DNA of 34,451 nucleotides from a virus. Numbering within the stretch: position 1 is the first letter of the stretch; the number at the start of each line of letters is the position of its first letter. The stretch covers positions 1-34,451 of the IMG/VR virus record IMGVR_UViG_3300035689_000050, one strand, 5' to 3'. The translations under genes and the position numbers were made by a program. This document shows, in pieces, positions 7,448-16,212 of the stretch. The notes under the pieces are model-generated. The model was given only the letters and a program-made list of their open reading frames with translations, was not told the origin of the DNA and ran no database searches.

Positions 7448-8332
7448 CTATGAAACCTCTTTTAGAATATTGATAATGTCTTGCATCATCTTTTCTTCTT
7501 TGGTATCGGTTTTGTAATTAAATATCCCTTCAACCGAAAACCCTTGTACTTTGCCATCCTTAATCATTTCCCAAACCTCATCATTCTCCACCTTAAAAGA
7601 ACCAAACCAAGAGCCATCCTTAACATCTTCAAAACCTTTCATCGGATGAATACCCCTCTTTTCATCTACTATCCAACTCTCAAACATTGTTACCCCATCC
7701 ATCACTTGACCGGAATCGTGCATCAAATTTACGTTATTTTGGTAACCTTTCTTGAAATATTTTTGAGCAATCTTTTTGATAGTGTCTTTAGTAAATACAA
7801 CATAATATTCGCCATTGGAATCATTACGATAAATAGGAGTATCGGCTAACATCAAAGGACCAGAAACAATCCTTTCTTCTTCATCTTGAATCGCAAACTT
7901 CTTTTTCTCAATTGAATTAATCTTACTCTCTGCCCAACCTAAAGCGGTCTTTCCACCCCACGCATCGTACATCAACTTGCCACAACCATCTTCATAGCCT
8001 TTAGAGTTTTCTAAATCTACTAAATGCCTTGAAAGGTAAGAGTACATTCTTTTAATTGTCTCAAAAGAAATAGGCTCTCCGTTGGCTAACTGATTTGCTC
8101 TTTGCTTACCTACTGGAGTTCCGCAATCCCCCCATCCGTTTTCCTCTGTCCAATCCAAAACTCTTTTAGCGTTGTTTTTAACGGAATCCGGATAATCAGA
8201 ATACGAATCTTGAAAGGCTAAAAATGATTTCTCAATTGCAGGTCTATCAACTAAGGCTACAAAATCAACTTCGACATTCGAATCTAAATCCTCTACTATA
8301 TCTAATCGGTATATTGGTAATTGCTTTTCCAT
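7448..8332 (-). CDS. Prohead protease, XkdF-like (peptidase S78_2 family), with inserted domain
   Basis: A 294-aa maturation protease that would cut the scaffold and capsid during assembly. The family N-terminus is visible (VDFVALVDRPAIEKSFLAFQ). The catalytic His is probably His205 in NLMHDS and the catalytic Ser Ser266 in GFSVEG, the usual spacing for S78-type phage proteases. Residues ~45-138 form an extra block (YPDSVKNNAKRVLDWTEENG, GDCGTPVGKQRANQLANGE, IKRMYSYLSRH, CGKLMYDAWGG) seen fused to various phage proteins and probably a separate folded module. It follows tape measure by 15 bp and carries TCTATTTA 5 bases before its ATG. A terminator follows the stop. Confidence 0.78.
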   Translation of the reverse strand: MEKQLPIYRLDIVEDLDSNVEVDFVALVDRPAIEKSFLAFQDSYSDYPDSVKNNAKRVLDWTEENGWGDCGTPVGKQRANQLANGEPISFETIKRMYSYLSRHLVDLENSKGYEDGCGKLMYDAWGGKTALGWAESKINSIEKKKFAIQDEEERIVSGPLMLADTPIYRNDSNGEYYVVFTKDTIKKIAQKYFKKGYQNNVNLMHDSGQVMDGVTMFESWIVDEKRGIHPMKGFEDVKDGSWFGSFKVENDEVWEMIKDGKVQGFSVEGIFNYKTDTKEEKMMQDIINILKEVS

Positions 8333-8337
8333 AACTA

Positions 8338-8345
8338 TAAATAGA
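8338..8345 (-). promoter_or_regulatory. TCTATTTA element before the prohead protease
   Basis: Same octamer and same 5-base distance to the ATG (8332) as at 5149 and 15036. It occupies most of the 15-bp gap after the tape-measure gene. Confidence 0.45.
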
Positions 8346-8347
8346 TT

Positions 8348-10243
8348 TTAACTTAATCTTGCAGCCCTATTGATTCTTCGGATTCTTTCTTGTGAGTTAG
8401 TAACATCACTTTCAAGCACATAGGAACGACTTGTTGCCGAACCTAATTGCTGAATAGAAGTAGAATCTAATTGAGTACGAGTATTAACCAATGGTGCAGA
8501 AGGTATAATAGGAGCAGAACCAGATAAAGAAGAAACTGTAGGGGATTTTACACCAGCACCGCCACCACCTGGAACTTCAACGGCAGTAATTGCTCTTACT
8601 GTCTTAATACCGGTAGCAACAATAGCTGCAACGTTAGCCACCTTTGCAATAACATCAAACGGAGATGGTAAAGTAGATTTTTGTTTTAACGCTTCTGAAG
8701 CACCTTGATAAGTATTAATTAAAGCCGTTGCGATACCCAATGCTTTACCCGCAGCAGTTTCTTTACCTGCAATAGCAGAGAGATTTTGCAAGGCATTGCC
8801 TACTTCATCAAGTTGTTGCTTTTTAAATTGCGATTCATACTCGGCTATCTGAACCTTAGCTTTTGAAGCTTTTTCTTCTGCTTCTACTTCCGCTAATAAA
8901 TTATTAGTAATAGCATCCAATTCATCTTGTGAAGCCTTTATTTTAGCATCACTTGCTTCTTGCTCGGCTTGGACTTCAGCAAATAATTTGTTTGTTAATA
9001 TATCTACTTCTTCCGCAGCTCTTTGTTGTTGTAATTCTTTTCTTTGTAAATCGTATTGAGTTTGTAAAAGTAATAAGGCTTCATTTTTAGCAGCTTGTGT
9101 ACCTACACTATTTTCAATATCTTTTTTGGCTCTTTCAAATTCTAATGCTAATTTAACTTCTTCTTTTTCTCTTTCATCTTCAATTTCAGATAAAAAGATT
9201 TCGTCGCTGATTTTTATAGCTTGTTCACGAAGTTGTTTATCAGCATCTTGTATTTCTTTATTCCTTGCCTTTCTATCTTCTACAACTTTTGAGTTTTCTT
9301 CTTGTCTTTTCTTTGTTTCATCTTCAGCATCTTTGTTAATACGATTAGATTCTTGAATATCTAAAACCTCTTTATCGGTTTTAAGTTTTTTAAATTGTGC
9401 TAATTCTTCTTCGTTAAGTTTACCTGTTGTTTTTAACTTATTACGAAGAACATTAAGTTCATTTTCGTTTTGCCGTAATCTTAAATTATAAATCTCTCTT
9501 TCTTTGCCACCTAATGCCGATAAAACAGATATTTGATTACCGATATCTTGATTCATCGTTTTAGTTGATTCAGCTAATTTGTTTTGTGCCTTTTCCGCTT
9601 CAGAAGCAGAGTTTGCCCAATCCATAATTTTACTAACCAACACACCAATACCAATTGTTAAAGCACCTATTCCTGTCGCAAGAATAGCACCTCTCAAGGC
9701 TCTAAATGCTACACCAGTACCAGCAACCGCAACACCGAAAGCACGTTGAATAGCAGTAGCAGCAATAGTGGCTAATTGATAAGCTTTCTGAAATAATGTT
9801 ACACTTTGAATAACCGCTGCTAATCTTTGGAAATCTTTTACCGAATCAGTAATTGTACTTAAACCTTGTGATAAGGCTAAAGCACTTTGAACTTTTAATA
9901 AACTTTTTTCTACGTTTTCACTTTCAACACCAATTAAACCTAATGCTCCTTGAAAGGCAGTTATTCCTCCAGCGGTTGCGTTTAATGCTCCGGCAAATGC
10001 TTGAAACTTTCTTCCTGGGTCAAACAATTGTGCCGTTTCTCCAGCCTCTTGTAATGTATCTTTTAATGTTGCTACTTTTTTTGCAGCATTTACGGCTTCT
10101 TGAGAATACTCCCCAAAATTTTGTTGTGCAGCTAATAATTCAAAGTTTGCATCTTTAATTAGTTGTTTCATTTCGCCAAGCGACTGAACAACTCTTTCTT
10201 GTCCGTTAATTTCTATTTTAAAACCTACAATTTCTTGTGCCAT
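8348..10243 (-). CDS. Tail tape measure protein
   Basis: A 631-aa protein with long charged coiled coils (about residues 230-480, rich in K, E, Q: EEVKLALEFERAKKDIE, QRAAEEVDILTNKLFAEVQ). A hydrophobic region at ~150-215 (ATIAATAIQRAFG, ILATGIGALTIGIGVLVSK) could insert into the host membrane during DNA entry. There is an internal near-repeat: LFAEVQAEQEASDAKIKASQ and LLAEVEAEEKASKAKVQIAE. The C-terminal part is Ala/Gly/Ser-rich. By the usual 0.15 nm per residue rule the tail would be roughly 95 nm. It overlaps the preceding baseplate gene by one base (TAATG). A tape measure placed after the baseplate-like genes is unusual order; the call rests on composition and length. Confidence 0.75.
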   Translation of the reverse strand: MAQEIVGFKIEINGQERVVQSLGEMKQLIKDANFELLAAQQNFGEYSQEAVNAAKKVATLKDTLQEAGETAQLFDPGRKFQAFAGALNATAGGITAFQGALGLIGVESENVEKSLLKVQSALALSQGLSTITDSVKDFQRLAAVIQSVTLFQKAYQLATIAATAIQRAFGVAVAGTGVAFRALRGAILATGIGALTIGIGVLVSKIMDWANSASEAEKAQNKLAESTKTMNQDIGNQISVLSALGGKEREIYNLRLRQNENELNVLRNKLKTTGKLNEEELAQFKKLKTDKEVLDIQESNRINKDAEDETKKRQEENSKVVEDRKARNKEIQDADKQLREQAIKISDEIFLSEIEDEREKEEVKLALEFERAKKDIENSVGTQAAKNEALLLLQTQYDLQRKELQQQRAAEEVDILTNKLFAEVQAEQEASDAKIKASQDELDAITNNLLAEVEAEEKASKAKVQIAEYESQFKKQQLDEVGNALQNLSAIAGKETAAGKALGIATALINTYQGASEALKQKSTLPSPFDVIAKVANVAAIVATGIKTVRAITAVEVPGGGGAGVKSPTVSSLSGSAPIIPSAPLVNTRTQLDSTSIQQLGSATSRSYVLESDVTNSQERIRRINRAARLS

Positions 10244-12420
10244 TATTCGTATGTTAATTCAATTACTCGTAAAAATTCACATTTAGTACTTTCGGGGTTC
10301 GTAGGGTTGTAGTCAATAACTTTATTCAATCTCCACAAAGCACCATCAATATAAATTAGCTTTGAGAAATCTAAACCATAGATATCGGTTAACTTTAAAT
10401 AGACATTGCAAGTTAAAAGTTTAGAATCCTTGTCCGTAATCTCCGCAACGTAATCACTCCAGAATCCGTTGAATAAATTAGCCGAAGGATAACTAACAAT
10501 CAAAGAAAAGTAAAGTTCTTTTGGTACACCGAAGTTAATATCAGCCGTTGGTACATCGGGGTCATCTAAATGCCCACCATATCCGTAGTAAGTTAAGTTA
10601 TTAACAAGGTTTCCGGTATCGCCTTTCAAATCCCAGTTAGAAACCCCAGTAATCTTACGCACTTGCATTATTCGAATGTTATGGTCTATTTGGTCCTCGG
10701 AAGGACTTGCAGATGAAGTATTAGATAACTTAAAAATAGTAGGGTAAACCTTATCATCGTTTGCATAACTCAATAAAGGAGTAGCCGAAAATATTACTTG
10801 AGATGTTTGAATGTCATTTGCAAATTCGTAACCGGTGTCCTCAATATGGTCACCATAACCTTGTGCATAATGTTTTTGATATTCTTCATTGTAATTATCA
10901 ACATCCGGTTTATACTTAAATTCAAAGAACCTTCCATTTAGTTCACTCATTGGTTTAATCTTGAAGGCTTTGCTTCTATCAACCTTATTTGACCAATCTA
11001 AATGTGTTGCGGAATAATCATCCAATAATAGAAGGTCTACATCATCTACAAGTAATTCTTCTTCTAGGTCATTTACTTGCAAGAAGTTAGCCGTTGTGGT
11101 ATAGAAATCTATGTAAGGAATAATCTTTAAATGCTTATCCTTCATTGTATCTTCTATAATATAAAGATTGAACATCTTAACAATAGAAGCAAGAAAATCC
11201 TTTTGGTATATACCTCTTGGAATACTACTATTGACAAATATTAAATTTCCATAAGCTAACGGAGATGCAGTAGCTACAATAGTTGTAGAAGTCAAATAAC
11301 TATCTGGATAAATATAACAAGTAGAAGCACCAGATAAGTTAAATAGTTCATATTGTATAGAAAAATAATCATTGGTATTTAAAGCAATATCATAAGTTAA
11401 TGTTGTATTAAAATCAATTCTACCGGAAGGGTCTCCAACAACTACTGTTTGTGTATTTACAATAGAACCATTTTTAAATATATTTATTCTTAATGAGCCA
11501 GTTCCACCTTGTGGAATTTCTAAACTACCCGATGTATATATCGTTAACTTAGGGGTAAAATTACTTCCCAACCAATACAAAGTATCATAGCCACCAACTC
11601 CAAATTCATATCCAATAATTACAGAAGGATTTGGATATTCTGCACTTGCGGTACTTGATATTACACTATTGATAGTTATTGAATCAATATTTCCAGTAAA
11701 TTGATTATTTGTGTAATTACTTAAAAACTTTTGGTTATTAGGGATTACTAATCTCTTAAATAAGTTCGTATCAAAGAAAGGTGCTTCGTAAGTATAACCA
11801 CTTCCGGTTATAATCTTATCTAAATACTCCCTAACAAATAAAGCCGGTCTAAACGCTTTGTATGACCAGTGCTTTTTGTTTGTGGCTACTTGTCCGTAAT
11901 CAATCAACGGATAGTAATAACCCATTCCCGAAGCCGTAGTTCCCGATGCTTGTTCCCAAGAGTTTAAAATGTTTTGATATGTCCATTGATGGTCATATGC
12001 CGAGAAATCTAAATCCTCTAACTTATCATTATTTAAAGCCGTAATAAACCCGCCTAACTCTCCAAATACAACACATTCGTATTCTATGCTCCCCCTATCA
12101 ATAGTTATTTCTAAAAGGCGAATGATACCTTTGAATACTTGAATCTTGTCTACATATATAACACAACTTGCTGCTTTGGATGCGTTAAAGTTGTAACCCA
12201 CGTTATCGGCTGAAGGGTTATAGAAGTTGCTTGATGTGAACTCAAATATGTGACCGAATAATTTGTTGTTGACTGCATTACCGGGTAGGATTATTGTTTT
12301 TGAAAAGTTAGTATTTCGTGAAGCAAAATCTTGTATATCATCAATTGCATACGTGAACTCCGATGACAAATCTTTGCTTAAATCTAACCTATTATCTTCA
12401 ATGTAGATTTCAGTTATCAT
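10243..12420 (-). CDS. Baseplate / tail-tip structural protein (large)
   Basis: A 725-aa protein of a type I recognise as widespread in Bacteroidota siphoviruses. It begins with a beta domain (MITEIYIEDNRLDLSKDLSS, FTYAIDDIQDFASRNTNFSK, TIILPGNAVNNKLFGHIFEF). A middle region is rich in aromatic and Asn residues. The end is LKLTDIYGLDFSKLIYIDGA, like hub proteins that hold the tail tip. It probably corresponds to the Dit/Tal or gp27-like hub layer. No lytic or lyase motif is seen. It overlaps the upstream 400-aa gene by 4 bp (ATGA). An internal chance copy of TCTATTTA occurs at 10396-10403. Hub assignment is inference. Confidence 0.6.
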   Translation of the reverse strand: MITEIYIEDNRLDLSKDLSSEFTYAIDDIQDFASRNTNFSKTIILPGNAVNNKLFGHIFEFTSSNFYNPSADNVGYNFNASKAASCVIYVDKIQVFKGIIRLLEITIDRGSIEYECVVFGELGGFITALNNDKLEDLDFSAYDHQWTYQNILNSWEQASGTTASGMGYYYPLIDYGQVATNKKHWSYKAFRPALFVREYLDKIITGSGYTYEAPFFDTNLFKRLVIPNNQKFLSNYTNNQFTGNIDSITINSVISSTASAEYPNPSVIIGYEFGVGGYDTLYWLGSNFTPKLTIYTSGSLEIPQGGTGSLRINIFKNGSIVNTQTVVVGDPSGRIDFNTTLTYDIALNTNDYFSIQYELFNLSGASTCYIYPDSYLTSTTIVATASPLAYGNLIFVNSSIPRGIYQKDFLASIVKMFNLYIIEDTMKDKHLKIIPYIDFYTTTANFLQVNDLEEELLVDDVDLLLLDDYSATHLDWSNKVDRSKAFKIKPMSELNGRFFEFKYKPDVDNYNEEYQKHYAQGYGDHIEDTGYEFANDIQTSQVIFSATPLLSYANDDKVYPTIFKLSNTSSASPSEDQIDHNIRIMQVRKITGVSNWDLKGDTGNLVNNLTYYGYGGHLDDPDVPTADINFGVPKELYFSLIVSYPSANLFNGFWSDYVAEITDKDSKLLTCNVYLKLTDIYGLDFSKLIYIDGALWRLNKVIDYNPTNPESTKCEFLRVIELTYE

Positions 12421-13619
12421 CTGAATTGAGAGTTTATATTATTCGCTATTGAGATATCTAATTCTAAATTATAGGTCTTATCTGCGTAACGCTTTTTCTC
12501 TGTCCAAGTATTTGTACCAACTTGAACTGGAATGAAGTTATTGCCCCTTTCTAAATATATTTCCGCAGAACCAATTAGTTCTTTAATTGCTAAATAATCA
12601 ATATAACTTAACCAATCAGAAATCAATCTATAAGTTAGTTTTTGTCTTGTTGCAAATTGATTACTACCGCCATACAATACACCATAAGAATTTGCTCGGT
12701 TCATTGCATTACTTGAATATTCCCATTCAATACCTTCGAATGAACTCTTTTCTATATTTCTCGTTTGTCTGTTTACTGCGGTAAAATCCATTGTATCGTA
12801 ACCACCGAGAGCATTTAAGTAATGTAAAGTAACTACATCGTTTTGCGTACAATTCAAATATACCCTTGCGGTGTTTCTTAGATTACCCGCAATCTTTATT
12901 TTAACATCATAGTAAACAGTAGTAGAAGATATCGCAGTTGTAGCGAGATAAGCATTTATTGCTCTTGGCGAAATATCTAATAAAGCAAAATCCTTAAAGT
13001 TTACATTTGCTCCTGTGTAGTTTGTTGTTGTACTTCCGTTATAAACTGATATATCAAGAGAATGGTTTTTAGGTGTATTCTCTGCATCCGATAAAAACGA
13101 AAGGAATAAATAACCGGTTTGTAATCTCTCTTTGTTAAAGTAGATGTTTGCGTAATCTCTATTTGAAATAAAATTACCTTGGTATTGTGTTTCGTACTCT
13201 AACGGAGTAAGATACATCGGACTTGTCGGAGTATAAAGATAATCTTGAATGTAATTGTATCCGAACTTACTTGTGGTTGTTAAATCCAAATAAGTTGTAC
13301 CTCCGTACTCTTCGCCAAACTTTAATTCGTAATCTACATAAATATCCGAGCCGGTATAAGAGAAAGCAGAGGGCGTTACAACATTGGGTTTAAAATACGA
13401 TGCCCAATAGTTACGAACTATCGGAGCAACATTGAAAATACCTTTAGAAGATACAGGTTGTGGGAAACTCTTTAACCTTGCTATCAAGTCACCGCCTACA
13501 TAAACATCGCAAACATATTTAAAGTTTGTTTGTGCGGTATTCGTAGAACTCAACACGAACCACAAGGGAGCGTGAATACTTGAATAAATATCTGGGGAAC
13601 TATTGATTGTTATTGCCAT
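12417..13619 (-). CDS. Putative distal-tail / baseplate protein
   Basis: A 400-aa Tyr/Asn/Thr-rich, mostly beta protein without signal peptide or enzyme motif. It starts MAITINSSPDIYSSIHAPLWF, contains LTPLEYETQYQGNFISNRDY and RNIEKSSFEGIEWEYSSN, and closes with KKRYADKTYNLELDISIANN. This style of C-terminus is common in Bacteroidota phage proteins next to the large hub gene. It is read as a baseplate component, possibly the distal tail protein. It overlaps the gp10-like gene by 20 bp and the hub gene by 4 bp, implying tightly coupled translation and equal supply. Carbohydrate binding is possible but not shown. Confidence 0.55.
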   Translation of the reverse strand: MAITINSSPDIYSSIHAPLWFVLSSTNTAQTNFKYVCDVYVGGDLIARLKSFPQPVSSKGIFNVAPIVRNYWASYFKPNVVTPSAFSYTGSDIYVDYELKFGEEYGGTTYLDLTTTSKFGYNYIQDYLYTPTSPMYLTPLEYETQYQGNFISNRDYANIYFNKERLQTGYLFLSFLSDAENTPKNHSLDISVYNGSTTTNYTGANVNFKDFALLDISPRAINAYLATTAISSTTVYYDVKIKIAGNLRNTARVYLNCTQNDVVTLHYLNALGGYDTMDFTAVNRQTRNIEKSSFEGIEWEYSSNAMNRANSYGVLYGGSNQFATRQKLTYRLISDWLSYIDYLAIKELIGSAEIYLERGNNFIPVQVGTNTWTEKKRYADKTYNLELDISIANNINSQFR

Positions 13620-14283
13620 TTTGTCGAATTATTACTTTTATATCTTGTCCTATTACTTTTGCTATACCAGAAGTGAAGTCATTACCGAAATAAGAATCTA
13701 TTGCATTATCAAAGAATCCTGTTTTTCTTAATCCTTTTTTCTTAATGCCTACCGCCACCGCATAAGCTAAACTTTTCCTTCTTGTGCTTTCGTTTATCGA
13801 ATTAGATAGCGATTGCCTTCTTGCTTGTCTCCTCGTTATTGCTACTTCGTTTGTTCGTATTCCGTTTCTATCTACCCACGATTTAATATTTTGTAACATC
13901 GCCCTACCTACTCGAATATTCTTAAATGCATAAGGAGAATTTGGTGTTCCACTTTTAACACCTTTAACTCCTTTATTTACAAAGTCATAATATTTAGCAG
14001 CTTTTGAACCACTTGGATATCCTACCTCAATTGAGTAGCCATTTGATTCTTTTACGAGTTCTCCAGAACTAATATCATCGCTTAAAGCACCGGTATCAGA
14101 AATTCCCAAAACTTCGATATTCTCTTTTACCTTTAAAATAAAGTTAGAGGCAGAAAGAATAATATATTGTTCAAGAATTGGCAATTGATTCAATTCAGCA
14201 AAATTTGTTCTACTAGAAGCTAACCTATCTAATAGCCCACTAGATAGCAGTTCATCTTGTAATTGTTTAATGCTTTTTGGCAT
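13600..14283 (-). CDS. HK97 gp10-like tail-completion / minor tail protein
   Basis: A 227-aa protein. The middle (ISDTGALSDDISSGELV, then SNGYSIEVGYPSGSKAAKYYDFVNKGVKG) matches the pattern of HK97 gp10 / lambda gpZ-like head-tail joining proteins: a short helix, a Gly-bounded strand pair and an Asn/Gly turn. The C-terminal third is very basic (ITRRQARRQSLSNSINESTRRK), suggesting contact with DNA or an acidic partner. The ATG at 14283 overlaps the end of the -1-frame tail-chaperone extension by 17 bp. Role in completing the tail is inferred from family resemblance. Confidence 0.55.
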   Translation of the reverse strand: MPKSIKQLQDELLSSGLLDRLASSRTNFAELNQLPILEQYIILSASNFILKVKENIEVLGISDTGALSDDISSGELVKESNGYSIEVGYPSGSKAAKYYDFVNKGVKGVKSGTPNSPYAFKNIRVGRAMLQNIKSWVDRNGIRTNEVAITRRQARRQSLSNSINESTRRKSLAYAVAVGIKKKGLRKTGFFDNAIDSYFGNDFTSGIAKVIGQDIKVIIRQNGNNNQ

Positions 14284-14551
14284 ACGCTTGTTTTAACTGC
14301 TCTGCTTCGTATTCGCTTTTCGATTTAAGATATGCCAAGTTATTAAGGAATTGGAGCGTAGGTAACTCATAAGCCTCTTCAAGCGTGATTCTTTCGAATG
14401 CAGCAACCAGTTCGGTTTGGTATATCCATCCATAATACTGCATAAAGATTGATGAACCGCCTCGGCTTGATACCTCGTTAGCTTGTTCTCCATCATCTCC
14501 CGAATTAAATAATCCTTCGAACTCTTTATCCAATTTCTGTAAACTTGATAA
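14267..14551 (-). CDS. -1 frame extension of the tail assembly chaperone (gpGT-like part)
   Basis: Starting where a ribosome would resume after slipping back one base on T TTT TTT, this frame gives 94 residues. They open with LSSLQKLDKEFEGLFNSGDD and include YYGWIYQTELVAAFERITLE and LPTLQFLNNLAYLKSKSEYE, ending in LKQAYAKKH. This is protein-like and similar in style to C-terminal parts of Bacteroidota phage tail chaperones. The fusion to residues 1-160 of the zero frame would be 254 aa. The first possible independent start is a TTG at 14533, with no convincing initiation signal, so I favour frameshift expression. An assembly indel in the nine-base homopolymer would give the same picture. Confidence 0.65.
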   Translation of the reverse strand, partial: LSSLQKLDKEFEGLFNSGDDGEQANEVSSRGGSSIFMQYYGWIYQTELVAAFERITLEEAYELPTLQFLNNLAYLKSKSEYEAEQLKQAYAKKH

Positions 14552-15030
14552 AAAAAAACCACGCTTCCGAGGACTTGCGTTATAGGTGCTTCTAAAATAT
14601 CTTGCGAGTATTGTTCGTGCTTACTTGCATCGTACTTAATGACTTTCCAACCGAATAAAGTTTTCTTCATCGGCATAACCATACAAGCTGCTATCCTGTG
14701 AAGGTTAGCATTGACATCTTTTCCGAAGTGTTTAGTTTCTATGTAACGAGCAGCGGGAATCTTGCGTACATCGTAAATACACTTGTAACGCTTTCCTTTG
14801 AGTTTTATGAACCTTTCGGGTTGCGGCTTGATTTCTTCGTGGATAAAAGAAATAGCCTTCAAAAGAGGCTGCAAATCGCTTACAGGCAAGGAATCAATTT
14901 CGTGTTCCGTTAATCCGGTACAAATAGAAGCAGCACTTATTGCTAAATCTAAATCGGTAGCATCTTTACTTTTTAGGAAAAGGTCATTTAGTTGCTGCCA
15001 TTGAAATACGTTAAGGTCTTTCCAAGTCAT
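14293..15030 (-). CDS. Tail assembly chaperone-like protein, zero-frame product (gpG-like)
   Basis: A 245-aa reading frame from the ATG at 15030 (MTWKDLNVFQWQQL). Residues 1-157 look like a real protein: a helical start, ICTGLTEHEIDSLPVSD, KRYKCIYDVRKIPAARYIE. After Val158-Phe159-Phe160 the composition changes to an odd, basic sequence (RLKRLMSYLRSNSL, LNRKANTKQSS) that resembles out-of-frame translation. The convincing continuation is in the -1 frame (14267-14551). Tail chaperones in siphoviruses are usually two proteins made by such slippage just before the tape-measure region. The gene follows TerL by 30 bp, with TCTATTTA 5 bases before the ATG. The unshifted form may or may not be made. 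Confidence 0.65.
   Translation of the reverse strand: MTWKDLNVFQWQQLNDLFLKSKDATDLDLAISAASICTGLTEHEIDSLPVSDLQPLLKAISFIHEEIKPQPERFIKLKGKRYKCIYDVRKIPAARYIETKHFGKDVNANLHRIAACMVMPMKKTLFGWKVIKYDASKHEQYSQDILEAPITQVLGSVVFFYQVYRNWIKSSKDYLIREMMENKLTRYQAEAVHQSLCSIMDGYTKPNWLLHSKESRLKRLMSYLRSNSLITWHILNRKANTKQSS
14551..14557 (-). promoter_or_regulatory. Candidate -1 ribosomal slippery heptamer T TTT TTT
   Basis: In the zero frame the codons are GTT TTT TTT TAT (codons 158-161). The heptamer T TTT TTT allows both tRNAs to re-pair one base back, and the -1 frame is open for 95 codons from here. The nine-T run spans 14550-14558. Confidence 0.6.
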
Positions 15031-15035
15031 ACCCT

Positions 15036-15043
15036 TAAATAGA
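15036..15043 (-). promoter_or_regulatory. TCTATTTA element before the tail chaperone gene
   Basis: Third exact copy of the octamer at 5 bases from an ATG (15030). It is preceded by GGGTTTTT on the same strand, in the 30-bp gap after TerL. Confidence 0.45.
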
Positions 15044-15060
15044 AAAACCCTTCAGTTTGT

Positions 15061-16212
15061 TCAAGCGAATGAATACTTGCCTTGTACTGAATTTCGTGTG
15101 TAGTGTTGCCAAGCCAATCCCAAAGCTATTACGCAGTCATCGTGAAAGCCTTGCGGTGCTGAATACCTTACCCCAGTAGCGGTGTATTGATATTCAAAGA
15201 TTTCCAATTCCTCGGTTATGTGTCCTTGTGGGAATGTTATCTTTCTTTGTTGGATAGCCGAAGCCAACCCTTCCATTAGTTGCTGCTTTGATGTAGAACT
15301 AAACTTAAACCCCGATACATTTAAACCATCCCTTTGTAAGTCCTCAAAGATTGGGTCTCCAGCACCAGTAGAATCTATTAGCATCGGTATTTTGGGTAGG
15401 TTGTTAATAACTTGCTTTGTCTGTCTCCAATCCTTTTGGAAACGCTCAAAGTAACAAACCGAGCCGTTTTTATCTAGTCCTATGATTACAGTAAAGTCAA
15501 CCGACTTGGCTAAATCAATCCCAAACGCAATAGGAGACTCATAGCTGAGTTCAAACGTGCATTGCTTGATATAACTACTCCCAAAAGGATTAGCCGCATT
15601 TTCAGCCGGATTTGCCATATACTCTTGTTCGAATACAACTTCAGGTAACTGAAGCCTAGCATCATCTATTTCGGTTTTGTCAATATGTGGGTTATCGTAA
15701 GTGGTAAACTTAAAAGATTGCCAATCGGGTTCTCCAGATTTAAGAAATAAAGAGTAAAAGAAGTTCTTGCCTTTTGGGGTGGAGATAAACAAGGCTCTTC
15801 CTTTGTAGTCGGTTAGGGTAGGTCGGATAGAGTTGAGCCATCCGTTTTCTAGGTCTGGGATAAACGAAGCCTCATCTATAACTCCGAAGTGAAACTTCCT
15901 TCCACGAAGGTTATCTAATCTTTCTCCAGTAAAGAAGTAAACCGCTCCCCCATTTGGGAACTTAATTGATAGTTCTGATTTGTTAGCTTCAAAGGGTACG
16001 GCTTTTGCTAATTGGTCAAAGAATACTCTTGCTAGATTGTAAGTTGGGGTAACATAAAATACTTGTTTGCCTTGTAAAGCATTGACAATGATTTCTATTT
16101 GCGAAAGTTCCGACTTTCCAAACCTTCGCCCTGCCATTACAACTCTAAACCTACTTGTGCTATCAAGTATTGCTTGTTGGTTAATATGTGGAGTTGGTAA
16201 CTCAATTCTCAT
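15061..16212 (-). CDS. terL: Terminase large subunit
   Basis: The 383-aa packaging motor. ATPase part: Walker A in MAGRRFGKS (residues 26-34), Walker B in VIDEAS (111-116), coupling motif near ALFISTPKGKNF (140-151). Nuclease part (RNase H-like fold): FGIDLAKSVDF (Asp233), LIDSTGAGDP around 287, and GFHDDCVIALGLA (Asp358/Asp359) near the C-terminus. These are the acidic residues expected for DNA cleavage. Length is compact but both domains are complete. Its ATG overlaps the TerS-like stop by 4 bp. It forms the packaging complex with TerS and the portal. The headful or cos mechanism cannot be decided from this sequence. Confidence 0.95.
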   Translation of the reverse strand: MRIELPTPHINQQAILDSTSRFRVVMAGRRFGKSELSQIEIIVNALQGKQVFYVTPTYNLARVFFDQLAKAVPFEANKSELSIKFPNGGAVYFFTGERLDNLRGRKFHFGVIDEASFIPDLENGWLNSIRPTLTDYKGRALFISTPKGKNFFYSLFLKSGEPDWQSFKFTTYDNPHIDKTEIDDARLQLPEVVFEQEYMANPAENAANPFGSSYIKQCTFELSYESPIAFGIDLAKSVDFTVIIGLDKNGSVCYFERFQKDWRQTKQVINNLPKIPMLIDSTGAGDPIFEDLQRDGLNVSGFKFSSTSKQQLMEGLASAIQQRKITFPQGHITEELEIFEYQYTATGVRYSAPQGFHDDCVIALGLAWQHYTRNSVQGKYSFA

